Origin: Sulfurospirillum diekertiae
GTDB lineage: Bacteria > Campylobacterota > Campylobacteria > Campylobacterales > Sulfurospirillaceae
Length of the DNA: 64,000 nt
Reading direction: 5' to 3'
Assembly (NCBI RefSeq): GCF_002309535.1
Contig: NZ_CP023275.1
Coordinates: 1,116,001-1,180,000, forward strand
Shown: piece after piece, positions 42,412 to 50,923 of the stretch
How positions within the stretch are numbered: position 1 is the stretch's first letter
Layout of the letters: every line of letters starts with the position of its first letter
The notes under the pieces: model-generated
Told to the model about the DNA's origin: nothing
The model's database searches: none
What the model saw: only the letters and a program-made list of their open reading frames with translations
Translations under genes and position numbers: made by a program

Positions 42412-43490
42412 AACGCACCCCTTTGAATAAGGATGATCGGGTCGATCTTTGAAGCACTATATGCTGGCAACAGTGCGCCTAAAAGCGCCATAAAAAGCGA
42501 GAAGCCAAAGACGCTCACAATCGTCTCAAAACTCAGCTCACCATTGACATAGCCTTGAAATTTCTCAATGTGTGCGATCATAAACAGAAGCACTTTTGAA
42601 AGCAGAAATGCCGAGATGAAGCCAACACAAGTGATAATAAACGTCTCACCCACGACCATGCTCATAATGAAATTAGACGACTTCCCAATGGCTCTTAAAA
42701 TGCCAAACTCACTGCGACGCTCGTTAATCGTGATGCTAATGAGGCTCGCAATTCCAAGCAATCCCATTAAAAATGCCACTGCGCTGATAACATTGGAAGA
42801 GGTTTCGATGATCTTAAACTGATTGTAATTGTCCACAAACTCATGCGTGGTTTTTGCTTCGATGTCTGGGGTTAGCGCGTTGATATGCTCTATCAGTTCT
42901 TCGACATCTGTCTCTTTATTGATGCTCACCAGTAAGATAGATGCCTCTTTGTTGAAAATGGCACTGGCGTCTTCACGGTTTAAGACGGCTCCACCATCTT
43001 CAAAGCCGACACCGTTTTCAAAAATGCCTGAAACGTTAAAGGTTTTGTTGGAGATCGAGACGGATTTGGGTGAATGAAGGCGTGCATTGATGTTTTTACC
43101 CAAAATGACTTCGCCCTTTTTGGGGTAAGCACCTTCTGTGAGGGCATAGGTTTTAAAACGATTTTCACTCACACCGTAAATCGCAGCGATAGGGAGTTCG
43201 TTGATGGGGCTTGCCCCTAGAATGATCGCATACACATCATTAACGCCTGCAATGGTTTGAATCTTAGCCCCAAGCGAAGCGTTCACATCGCTGAAAAAGG
43301 TATCGGCGATTTTGGCTTGCGTGACGATGATGTCGCCTTCGGTTTTAAGCATCGTGGAGTACATCCCAATGATGCCCCGTGAAATCGAGGTTATCATAAA
43401 GATAGCCGTGATCGCAACAGTGATGCTCGTATAAATCAAAAAGGTTTTAAAGCGGTTGCGATTCAGCGCTTTAACGAAAAGTGACATCAA
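42408..43490 (-). CDS. MacB/FtsX-type ABC transporter permease
   Basis: A 360-residue permease with one N-terminal span (about 16-38), a roughly 190-residue periplasmic MacB-core-like domain and three C-terminal spans in the FtsX domain (about 245-350), including the family motif NERRSEFGILRAIGKS. It forms the first gene of the seven-gene operon. No lipoprotein or adaptor gene is beside it, unlike MacAB-TolC. The substrate may concern the oxidase-like and YceI proteins encoded downstream. Confidence 0.9.
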   Translation of the reverse strand: MMSLFVKALNRNRFKTFLIYTSITVAITAIFMITSISRGIIGMYSTMLKTEGDIIVTQAKIADTFFSDVNASLGAKIQTIAGVNDVYAIILGASPINELPIAAIYGVSENRFKTYALTEGAYPKKGEVILGKNINARLHSPKSVSISNKTFNVSGIFENGVGFEDGGAVLNREDASAIFNKEASILLVSINKETDVEELIEHINALTPDIEAKTTHEFVDNYNQFKIIETSSNVISAVAFLMGLLGIASLISITINERRSEFGILRAIGKSSNFIMSMVVGETFIITCVGFISAFLLSKVLLFMIAHIEKFQGYVNGELSFETIVSVFGFSLFMALLGALLPAYSASKIDPIILIQRGAL

Positions 43491-43566
43491 TAGAATTTCC
43501 TTACGAGTTATAATTTAATGACAATTTTAGATGAATAAGATGAATTGAGTATGAATTTATATAAGA

Positions 43567-43697
43567 CTTCTTGCAGAACTCTTAACACGTTTTAAAAGCA
43601 AAGCTTTAAAAACTACGTTAACACTGTATTTTCTTCGGCAGAAAGCCCTTGCACCTTTGGTGCTTAGACTTTTTGCAAAAAGTCTCTTACATGTAAA
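43567..43697. repeat. Dispersed repeat copy B plus palindrome
   Basis: The 263 bp gap between the permease and exonuclease genes holds this copy in inverse orientation to copy A. On the minus strand it reads: CTTTTACATGTAAGAG (includes the genome palindrome), a perfect 18-base palindrome GACTTTTTGCAAAAAGTC, GCACC-AAA-GGTGC hairpin, the GGGCTTTCTGCCGAAGAAAA core, GTGTTAACGTAG, and a TTTTAAAGCTTTGCTTTTAAAA-like arm. It is the longest and best preserved of the three copies. Confidence 0.8.
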
Positions 43698-43753
43698 AGA
43701 GTTAAAAGCTAGTTTGACGTACAATGAAACCCATATAACGATGAAGGTGCGCC

Positions 43754-44638
43754 ATGAAGATTATTGTATTAGATACCGAAACGACAGGCATGCTTGAAAA
43801 AGACCGCATCTGCCAGCTCAGTTATTTAGTGATGAATGAAGAGTTTGAGATAGAGGAAATTCATAACGACCTGTGCAAACCGCCCCTTCCGATCTCGTTT
43901 GAAGCGATGGCGATTCACCACATTACCCCTGAAATGGTTGAAGGTGAGCCAACGTGCGTGCAAACCAAAGCGTTTAAAAGACTGTGTGAACTCAACATCC
44001 CAACCAACATCATCGTCATTCAAAATGCCGCGTTTGATCTTGGTATGCTTGCCAAAGAGGGCTTTAGCTCACAGATGAATCTCATCGACACCTTTCGCAT
44101 TTTACGTGCCTACTATCCGCTTGAGGGCTCGTTTAGCTTGCAGTTTAAACGCTACCAATGGGGACTCTACAAAGAAGAAGAGGAATTGGCTCAAAAGCTT
44201 GGCATTACCATCAAGGCACATGACGCACTGGGAGATGTTATCGTACTCAAACACCTCTTTGAACGCCTATGTGAAGAACACTCCATACCCAAAATGATTC
44301 TTCTCTGCTCCGAGCCCATCATCTTAAGTCACATTCCTTACGGAAAAAACAAAGGCAAAAAATTCGTCGATGTTGCAAAGAGTGATCGCCAAGACCTCCA
44401 CTACATGCTAAACGCCAACGGACTAGACGCCGATGTCAAAGCTTCCATACTCCACGCGCTTGATGCCACAAAAGAGAACGTCACCCTAACCATCAGCTTC
44501 GGCAAATACGCAGGCAAAACGCCCGAGGAAGTTTTAGAGCTTGATCGTAACTATCTTGTATGGATGGTGACTAAGATGGATAACCTGAATACTGAACTCA
44601 AAGAGGCGATCGAGAAAGTGTTGGTTTCGTATCCGTAA
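43754..44638 (+). CDS. DnaQ-like 3'-5' exonuclease with two DUF3820-type modules
   Basis: A 294-residue protein. The exonuclease domain (about 1-180) has VLDTETTG (Asp and Glu of Exo I), QNAAFDLGML (Exo II) and HDALGDVIVLKHLF (Exo III His/Asp), as in ExoX-type enzymes. The C-terminal third carries two short related modules, HIPYGKNKGKKFVDV and LTISFGKYAGKTPEEV, each followed by a Leu/Tyr-x-x-Trp/Leu-Met segment, the DUF3820 pattern that probably binds nucleic acid. It would trim DNA ends in repair or RNA in turnover. Dispersed repeat copy B lies upstream. Confidence 0.85.
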   Translation: MKIIVLDTETTGMLEKDRICQLSYLVMNEEFEIEEIHNDLCKPPLPISFEAMAIHHITPEMVEGEPTCVQTKAFKRLCELNIPTNIIVIQNAAFDLGMLAKEGFSSQMNLIDTFRILRAYYPLEGSFSLQFKRYQWGLYKEEEELAQKLGITIKAHDALGDVIVLKHLFERLCEEHSIPKMILLCSEPIILSHIPYGKNKGKKFVDVAKSDRQDLHYMLNANGLDADVKASILHALDATKENVTLTISFGKYAGKTPEEVLELDRNYLVWMVTKMDNLNTELKEAIEKVLVSYP

Positions 44639-44675
44639 ATGGACTATTATAAAAATATAAAAGGATTTTTGAAGT

Positions 44676-46127
44676 ATGCAAAGTAAATTTAATTTGACTG
44701 AGGATTTATTAAAACGAAGCGAAGAAGCAGACTCTTTAAAAAACTATCTTCTTAAAAGATATGAACAGATTCCTCTAAAACCATTTACATTAAATATTAA
44801 TGCGGAATGGGGATATGGAAAAACATATTTTTTACAACAATTAGCCAATAAATTTGCGGTTGATGGACATCCTGTTGTCTATTTTGACGCGTGGAAAAAT
44901 GACTATACGAAAGAGCCTTTGCTCGCTTTTATGTCAGAGTTAAATGGACAATTAGACGAATATTTAGATAAAAGAGAGCAGAAAGCAAAAAATATTTTAA
45001 AAAAGATTGCCGAGTTTTCATTACCAATTATTTTTTCAATTATTGCAAAACGCTTTACAGGATACAGCGTAGACCAACTTAATGAAATGCTATCTGAAGA
45101 CAAAGAACTTGATAAAAATAAAGTTGAAAATCAAGTCTCAACTTTAGTAAGTAATATGACCAAAATAACACTTGAAGAACATTTTAGAACTAAAAATAGC
45201 ATCAATGATTTTAAAGAGAATATGAAAAATCTTTTAACAAAAATTGAGAGTTATAAAAATAAAAAACTTCCGCTTTTTATCCTGATAGATGAATTAGACA
45301 GATGCCGACCAAATTATGCTATTGAACTTCTTGAAAATATCAAACATCTTTTTGATATTGAAGGTGTTTACTTTATCATTGCTACGGATTCAAGACAGTT
45401 GTCTCATTCCATCAATGCCGTCTATGGTGTCAATTTTGCATCCGAAAAATATTTGAAAAGATTTTTTGATTTAGAATACACACTAAAAACACCAGAGGTT
45501 TATGACTTTGCGTATTATCTTTTTAACCACTATAATTTGCTCAATCACGACAAATTCTTTGTTCCTTTTGAAGAAAATGAGTATAAAGAAAAAAATCTAA
45601 ATATCGTTGCATTTGAGCTAATGGCACAGTTTTTTAAACTTGTACCCAGAGATATAGAACAAACGGTTTCCATGTTATCAACCATTTGTTTGACATGGAA
45701 TGAGGAGCATAAAATCCACTTAATCTATATGTTATTTCTAATTATGCTAAAACATAAATCTAATAGTGATTTTGAAAAATATCTAACAAAATCAGACTGG
45801 ATAACATCGGTAGATTGCCCCTTAAATGTGGATAAAACTATTGGGGTCAATCAACGTTATGTTATAGGAAATGAAGCTCGTAAAAATATATTGTTGACTA
45901 AGATAATTGAGCGGTATAGCAAGTTAGAAAATATTGCAATAAAAACATTTTTTAATATATATGATCGTTCAGAAAATCCAATAGAAAACAACATATATAA
46001 TTTAATTGAAAATGAAAAAGGTATTACAAGCCGTCTTAGTTCAGAGGTATTAAAAAGTTCTATTCAAACCTATAAAGATAAAATTTTGCATTGTGGTCAA
46101 TTTGATATTATCTCTAAGGCTAAATGA
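44676..46127 (+). CDS. KAP family P-loop NTPase
   Basis: A 483-residue protein with Walker A NAEWGYGKTYF (Lys49-Thr50) and Walker B LFILIDELDRCRP (Asp205-Glu206, followed by the KAP-typical Asp-Arg-Cys). A hydrophobic stretch near 115-127 (SLPIIFSIIAKRF) sits in the KAP insert where membrane helices occur in other members. KAP NTPases are STAND-related, and several prokaryotic ones act in defence against phage, others in membrane signalling. It is a single gene of lower GC than its neighbours, consistent with recent acquisition. No effector gene is adjacent. Confidence 0.85.
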   Translation: MQSKFNLTEDLLKRSEEADSLKNYLLKRYEQIPLKPFTLNINAEWGYGKTYFLQQLANKFAVDGHPVVYFDAWKNDYTKEPLLAFMSELNGQLDEYLDKREQKAKNILKKIAEFSLPIIFSIIAKRFTGYSVDQLNEMLSEDKELDKNKVENQVSTLVSNMTKITLEEHFRTKNSINDFKENMKNLLTKIESYKNKKLPLFILIDELDRCRPNYAIELLENIKHLFDIEGVYFIIATDSRQLSHSINAVYGVNFASEKYLKRFFDLEYTLKTPEVYDFAYYLFNHYNLLNHDKFFVPFEENEYKEKNLNIVAFELMAQFFKLVPRDIEQTVSMLSTICLTWNEEHKIHLIYMLFLIMLKHKSNSDFEKYLTKSDWITSVDCPLNVDKTIGVNQRYVIGNEARKNILLTKIIERYSKLENIAIKTFFNIYDRSENPIENNIYNLIENEKGITSRLSSEVLKSSIQTYKDKILHCGQFDIISKAK

Positions 46128-46130
46128 GTT

Positions 46131-46571
46131 TCACAAAACAAACGGAATAATTCTTTTTGTTTTTTGCCTATAGCTTTTATATTTACTAGACTCTACCATC
46201 CACAACATTTCCTCTTTTTGAGCTTTCAAAAAAAGCGTTACAACCAAAAGCACATAGACAAAAAGACTCAGCACAGAAGGCTTAGATACCACAACCCCAA
46301 ACATCATCACAAGGACTGAAAAATACATAGGATGCCTGATGTAGCGGTAGGCTCCTGTGGTAATGAGTGAGGCGTTTTCTTTGATCTCGGGGGTGATGTT
46401 GAAGTTGCTAAGGGTGTTGCATTTTAGCGTATAGAGCCCAAAGCCACCGCCTAGGAAAACGATGAAGCAAGCAAAGCTACTTGGTGCATGCAAGCCGTGC
46501 TGTATGACGAGGAGCGCGATGAAGATGAATTGTAATGAGACTAAGAAGTAAGAGTATATTTTTGAAGTCAT
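46131..46571 (-). CDS. Isoprenylcysteine carboxyl methyltransferase-like membrane protein, copy 1
   Basis: A 146-residue ICMT/NnrU-type protein with about four spans and the family signature GAYRYIRHPMYFSVLVMMFG, followed by EEMLWM and the basic C-terminus KTKRIIPFVL. Such enzymes methylate cysteine carboxylates or phospholipids; in bacteria the substrate is unknown. The copy at 50924-51364 shares most of the sequence, with identical blocks at both protein and DNA level, so the two are recent duplicates or kept alike by gene conversion. It converges on the KAP gene with a three-base gap. Confidence 0.85.
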   Translation of the reverse strand: MTSKIYSYFLVSLQFIFIALLVIQHGLHAPSSFACFIVFLGGGFGLYTLKCNTLSNFNITPEIKENASLITTGAYRYIRHPMYFSVLVMMFGVVVSKPSVLSLFVYVLLVVTLFLKAQKEEMLWMVESSKYKSYRQKTKRIIPFVL

Positions 46572-46618
46572 GATACATTATGCTCTACAAATGGGTCTAA
46601 AATACTTTTACATGTAAG

Positions 46619-46882
46619 CTATTTTTGTAACTCATGCACTCTTTCATCTCTTAGCTCCTCAAACGTAGGGAAGGGTGATTTTTCTTTACATGTAAGCTCA
46701 TACCCTAAGTAGTCAAGGATTTGGAGTATTTTTTTGATGCCGACATCGGAGCTTGTGCCATTTTCAAGGGAGCTGATGGTGGCACGAGAGATGTTAAGGT
46801 CACGAGCAAGTTGTTCTTGCGATACTTTTTTTTCTTTGCGAAGTGTGGCGATGTAACTTCCAAACTCTCTTACGTCCATCAT
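46619..46882 (-). CDS. HipB-like XRE family transcriptional regulator
   Basis: An 87-residue protein with an HTH of the XRE type: IATLRKEKKVSQEQLARDL and SRATISSLENGTSSDVG. The fit to HipB is good, but no HipA kinase is adjacent; the downstream gene is the ICMT-like one. It is preceded by a sigma-70 promoter enclosed by a perfect inverted repeat, so it is expected to repress itself. A palindrome lies inside the gene (46685-46695). Confidence 0.85.
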   Translation of the reverse strand: MMDVREFGSYIATLRKEKKVSQEQLARDLNISRATISSLENGTSSDVGIKKILQILDYLGYELTCKEKSPFPTFEELRDERVHELQK

Positions 46883-46888
46883 TATTCC

Positions 46889-46948
46889 TTGACTAATATT
46901 CTGTATATTTTATAATTTTATAAAGTAAATGTCAAATATATTAGTCAA
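46889..46948 (-). promoter_or_regulatory. Autoregulated promoter: 11 bp inverted repeat around -35/-10
   Basis: On the minus strand a TTGACA -35 (46930-46935) and TAAAAT -10 (46907-46912) are 17 bp apart. TTGACTAATAT (46889-46899) and ATATTAGTCAA (46938-46948) form a perfect 11 bp inverted repeat enclosing this promoter, one half-site upstream of -35, the other between the start site and the HipB-like ATG. This is the arrangement expected for looping or cooperative binding by the HTH protein. Confidence 0.65.
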
Positions 46949-47144
46949 ATTATGGTTGTCAAATAGAAGAAATATTTTACATGTAAAGCCATTCTCCCTC
47001 ACATACAAAATTAAAATAGTGTCATCAATAACCACGATAGAAAAGGTTTTGTGGCATATTTGACCTGAAGTTACGTAGAGCTTTTCTTTTAAGTTTGGTT
47101 GTGTTAGCATGAATGCAATGTTCCTTTATGGGAGGATCAAAAGA

Positions 47145-48296
47145 ATGATTAAACATATTGAGCTATCCTTGCGAAAATGCGTTGCTCCCGAGTTTGTGTT
47201 TGGTGTAGATGCTCGAAAAATGGCGGGAAAATATGCCAAAAATTTAGGTATAAAAAAGGTTTTAATCGTTACCGATCCTGGCGTCATTCGCGCTGGTTGG
47301 GTTGAAGATGTTACGAAAGCATTGGAAGCGGAAAATATTTACTCGATACTCTTTGATGATGTCGTCCCCAATCCAAGAGATACCAATGTTTTAGCCGGTG
47401 TGAAGCTTTACCGTGAGCATAAATGCGATGGTATTGTGACCATTGGTGGTGGAAGTCCGATGGATTGCGCTAAAGGTATTGGCATTGTTGTTGCCAATAT
47501 GGGCGACGTTTTAGCGTATGAAGGTGTCGATAAAATTCTCTACCCTTTGCCTCCCCTTATTTGTATTCCCACAACCGCAGGAACGGCAGCGGATGTTTCT
47601 CAATTTGCGATTATTAACGATATTAAACGGCATGTGAAGATTGCTATTATTAGTAAGTCTATCGTACCGGATGTTTCATTGATTGACCCTGAAACAACGA
47701 TGAGTATGGATAAAGAACTCACCATCAACACTGGACTTGATGCGATGACCCATGCTGTTGAAGCGTATGTCTCCAATGCCAACTCGGCGATTACGGATTT
47801 ATATGCTTTGGAAGCTATTTCGCTTTTAGCAAAAAATTTACCCCGTGTCGTTGAACAGCCTTTTGATATACAAGCGCGCGCTTCGGTGATGATGGCAAGT
47901 CTGCTTGCCGGTCTTGCTTTTTCCAATGCTTCGCTGGGTGTGATCCACGCGATAGCGCACTCTTTAGGAGGATGGCTTGATTTACCGCATGGGCTGTGCA
48001 ATGCTATTTTACTGGAGCATGCGGTGGCATATAATTTTCCTCATGCGAAAGAGCGCTATCAAACGATTGCCTCCTATAAGGGTATGAAAGGTACTCCTAA
48101 TTGCGATGAAATCGTACAGGATATCCATGAGTTTAAGCTCTCTCTTGGATTGACACAGCGTTTAGGTGCGCTAGGTGTTACCAAAGAGATCATTCCCCAT
48201 CTTGCTTCGATGGCACTGCAAGATGCGTGCATTGTGACCAATCCCATTATGCCAAGCCAGCATGATGTTGAGGAGATTTTGATCCATGCCTTATGA
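47145..48296 (+). CDS. ercA: Iron-containing alcohol dehydrogenase, ErcA-like
   Basis: From ATG 47145 (GGGAGG nine bases upstream) it is 383 residues. The group III Fe-ADH fold is complete: NAD-binding TIGGGSPMDCAKG, metal ligands in NTGLDAMTHAVEAY (Asp, His), GVIHAIAHSLGG (His) and DLPHG (His). ErcA proteins are Fe-ADH homologues with a regulatory role in ethanol oxidation in Pseudomonas, and are often encoded next to signalling proteins, as here. Direct alcohol oxidation is equally possible. It overlaps the next gene by 11 bases. Confidence 0.8.
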   Translation: MIKHIELSLRKCVAPEFVFGVDARKMAGKYAKNLGIKKVLIVTDPGVIRAGWVEDVTKALEAENIYSILFDDVVPNPRDTNVLAGVKLYREHKCDGIVTIGGGSPMDCAKGIGIVVANMGDVLAYEGVDKILYPLPPLICIPTTAGTAADVSQFAIINDIKRHVKIAIISKSIVPDVSLIDPETTMSMDKELTINTGLDAMTHAVEAYVSNANSAITDLYALEAISLLAKNLPRVVEQPFDIQARASVMMASLLAGLAFSNASLGVIHAIAHSLGGWLDLPHGLCNAILLEHAVAYNFPHAKERYQTIASYKGMKGTPNCDEIVQDIHEFKLSLGLTQRLGALGVTKEIIPHLASMALQDACIVTNPIMPSQHDVEEILIHAL

Positions 48297-50049
48297 GAAC
48301 AGTGACGACTTACGCACTAAAATTATTGGCTTAGGGGAGAGTTCTGTTCGTAAAAGCTACTATCCACAGCTTCAAGATAGAATCGTGGAACTGGAGCGTT
48401 TTCATGGTCTTTTGGATCGTTCTAGGGAGTTAATTTTTTTAGTCGATGCAGAGAGTTTACGCATTATCGATACTAATGCCATTGTCTGTTCAACCTTTGA
48501 AGCATCCAAAGAGAGTTTAATGGGAAGTGAGCTTGTGCAGTGGTTTCCTCCTCATGTCATGGATGCTTTGAATGCTTTGTCTCAGGAGTGTGAACATTGT
48601 TCTATCGTTGAGACGATCATTGAAAATTCTTCGGGCGCAGTTCCCATGGAATTTGTACTGCAATATGTCAACTTTAGTGCGCAAAATTATTATGTCATTT
48701 TGGGTAAAGATATTTCTGAGCGCAAGCATGCAGAGTCTAAGATTCATACTTTAGCTTTTTATGACTCTCTAACTCACCTTCCCAATCGCCAACTGCTTCA
48801 TGATCGTATGGCAATGGCTCTGGCTAAAAGCCAACGGCATCACAAAGTAGGTGCACTTTTGATGATAGATCTTGACAATTTTAAAGCGTTAAATGACACG
48901 AAAGGGCATCACATTGGGGATGAGCTCTTAATTCAGGTGGCAAGTAGGCTTCAAAGTGTTCTTCGCGATGGTGATACATTAGCACGTATGAGCGGTGATG
49001 AGTTTATTATTTTACTAGAAGGACTTCATGCTGAAGAAGACAAAGCAGCCTTGGAGGCTGAAAAGTTTGCGACACGCATCAAATATCTCCTAAATGAGCC
49101 CTACAATCTTTTAGGCTATGAACATACGTGTTCTTCGAGTATTGGTATTGCGCTGTTTAACGCTAGACCAAAAAGTAAAGAGACATTACTAAAGCAAGCC
49201 GATATTGCCATGTATCAAGCTAAAAAACTAGGGCGGAATCGTATCTGTTTTTATGACCCTGTGATGCAAGAGAATATTGAGCAAAAAACAACGATGGAGC
49301 ATGAACTAAGAATTGCGCTTACACAAGATGAGTTGACGCTTTTTTACCAACCCCAAGTCAACTTAAAGGGTGAAATAGTGGGTGTTGAAGCACTGGTGAG
49401 ATGGAATCATCCTCAAAAAGGACTCGTCCCTCCCAATGCGTTTATTCCACTAGCGGAAGAGACGGGACTGATTATTCCTGTGGGAATTTGGGTGCTCAAT
49501 AAAGCATGCGACCAACTCAGCCAATGGATCAAAATGTATCCAGATCGACATTTACATGTATCGATTAATGTGAGCGTCAAACAGTTTCAAGAGGCCTCTT
49601 TTTACGACACGGTTGCTGAGGTTGTTGCAAAAAGTGGCGTAGAGACGGGGAAGGTAAAATTGGAGTTAACGGAGAGTTTAATTGTTGAGAATGTAAGTGA
49701 AACGATTGTGAAGATAGAATCACTCCGTTCCCTTGGCATCGGCTTTTCACTCGATGACTTTGGTACTGGGTACTCTTCGCTTTCTTATTTGAAACGATTG
49801 CCGTTGGATGAACTCAAAATCGACCAATCCTTTGTCCGTGACATTGGCAATGACAACAATGATGCGATGATTGTTAAGACCATTATAGAGATGGCACACA
49901 ACTTTGATTTGGATGTGATTGCCGAAGGTGTTGAGGATCAAGAACAATTTAATTTTTTAGAAGAGAATGGCTGTACGTTGTTCCAAGGGTATTTTTTTGG
50001 AAAACCAATGCCTGCCAAAGAGATAGAACGCCTCTTTTTAGATACGTAA
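48286..50049 (+). CDS. PAS-GGDEF-EAL c-di-GMP enzyme
   Basis: A 587-residue cytoplasmic protein: coiled N-terminus, PAS domain (about 40-150, REL-IFLVDAESLRIIDTN), GGDEF domain with an SGDEF active site (RMSGDEFIILLEG) and an EAL domain with a full EAL motif (GVEALVRWNHP), the metal sites in KLELTES and DDFGTGYSSLSYL, and the base Lys in DELKIDQSFV. Both activities look possible. Overlap with ercA links its PAS sensor to redox or alcohol metabolism. Confidence 0.88.
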   Translation: MPYENSDDLRTKIIGLGESSVRKSYYPQLQDRIVELERFHGLLDRSRELIFLVDAESLRIIDTNAIVCSTFEASKESLMGSELVQWFPPHVMDALNALSQECEHCSIVETIIENSSGAVPMEFVLQYVNFSAQNYYVILGKDISERKHAESKIHTLAFYDSLTHLPNRQLLHDRMAMALAKSQRHHKVGALLMIDLDNFKALNDTKGHHIGDELLIQVASRLQSVLRDGDTLARMSGDEFIILLEGLHAEEDKAALEAEKFATRIKYLLNEPYNLLGYEHTCSSSIGIALFNARPKSKETLLKQADIAMYQAKKLGRNRICFYDPVMQENIEQKTTMEHELRIALTQDELTLFYQPQVNLKGEIVGVEALVRWNHPQKGLVPPNAFIPLAEETGLIIPVGIWVLNKACDQLSQWIKMYPDRHLHVSINVSVKQFQEASFYDTVAEVVAKSGVETGKVKLELTESLIVENVSETIVKIESLRSLGIGFSLDDFGTGYSSLSYLKRLPLDELKIDQSFVRDIGNDNNDAMIVKTIIEMAHNFDLDVIAEGVEDQEQFNFLEENGCTLFQGYFFGKPMPAKEIERLFLDT

Positions 50050-50072
50050 CGCGTTACATGTAAAAAAATTCT

Positions 50073-50861
50073 CTAACAGACAAGGCTAAATTCTTTTAAA
50101 AGAGCACATTTTGAGAAGAGCACCACACCTTTAATCGATTTGTTTTCAGAGACGATGCGATTGTCTACCATGATGTCATGTAAAATGGCGTCTATTTTCT
50201 CTTCTTGTGGAAAGATTTGGTGGTTTAAGAGTTGTTTATAGGCATAGTTCTTGGCCTCTTCATAGGTATAAGTACGTTTCCATGTTGTTGGAAAATAGTG
50301 TACATTGTACGCGATAGAGGCTTTTTCTAAAGTGTGCAGAAACTCTTTAACTTCTACGCTTCGATTGGAATAGTGTTCGGGTGCGTTATGGGCTAAGAGT
50401 AAGAGATCAAGTAAGGTATTGTTTTCATATCTTTTCCATCCCACAAAGATGCCAAGAGACTTTGTGGCTTGAAGCATACAGTCAATGTCATAGGTAGAGC
50501 TGATCGCAGGCGTCATCGATGCAAGGACAATGTCAAAAGTTTGTGTACGTGAAAAGGTACTCCAGCTGTCATGTTGAAGGGTAATGAAGGCACCTACATC
50601 GCATTCTACACTTTTGTCATGGACGATTTTGAGCATATCATAAGAGATATCAAGTGCTGTGATATGAGCCTTTTTCTGTGCTAAAGGAATCGAAAAAGCA
50701 CCCGTACCGCACCCAATGTCTAAGAGCGAATAATTTTCAAAAGAGATTCCATAACTCTCGATCCATTCAATAATATAATGAGCATCTTTGTTGATGGAAG
50801 CATCGTCTTGCTGTGGGTATTGTTTTGAAAAAGAGTTCCAAAGTGCTATATTTGAGCTCAT
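50073..50861 (-). CDS. Class I SAM-dependent methyltransferase
   Basis: A 262-residue methyltransferase with motif I LLDIGCGTGAFSIPLA, an acidic end of strand 2 (ITALDIS) and a post-motif DIVLASMTPAIS. Its length and start (ALWNSFSKQYPQ) resemble UbiE/small-molecule methyltransferases of unknown substrate. It stands alone on the minus strand after a palindrome (50053-50064). Confidence 0.8.
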   Translation of the reverse strand: MSSNIALWNSFSKQYPQQDDASINKDAHYIIEWIESYGISFENYSLLDIGCGTGAFSIPLAQKKAHITALDISYDMLKIVHDKSVECDVGAFITLQHDSWSTFSRTQTFDIVLASMTPAISSTYDIDCMLQATKSLGIFVGWKRYENNTLLDLLLLAHNAPEHYSNRSVEVKEFLHTLEKASIAYNVHYFPTTWKRTYTYEEAKNYAYKQLLNHQIFPQEEKIDAILHDIMVDNRIVSENKSIKGVVLFSKCALLKEFSLVC

Positions 50862-50923
50862 GAAAAATCCTTAAAATCATTATATATTTAAAAATATAAC
50901 GAAATTTACTTTAATGTCAAGAC

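Noticed and set aside
42408-43490. Identification of the permease/ATPase pair as FtsEX or LolCDE
   Set aside because: There is one permease gene, no neighbouring lipoprotein-release or division gene, and the partners are an oxidase-like protein and YceI, so only the superfamily can be assigned.
47600-48001. 133-codon frame antisense to ercA
   Set aside because: A shadow of a strongly conserved gene; amino-acid composition and lack of start signals argue against coding.
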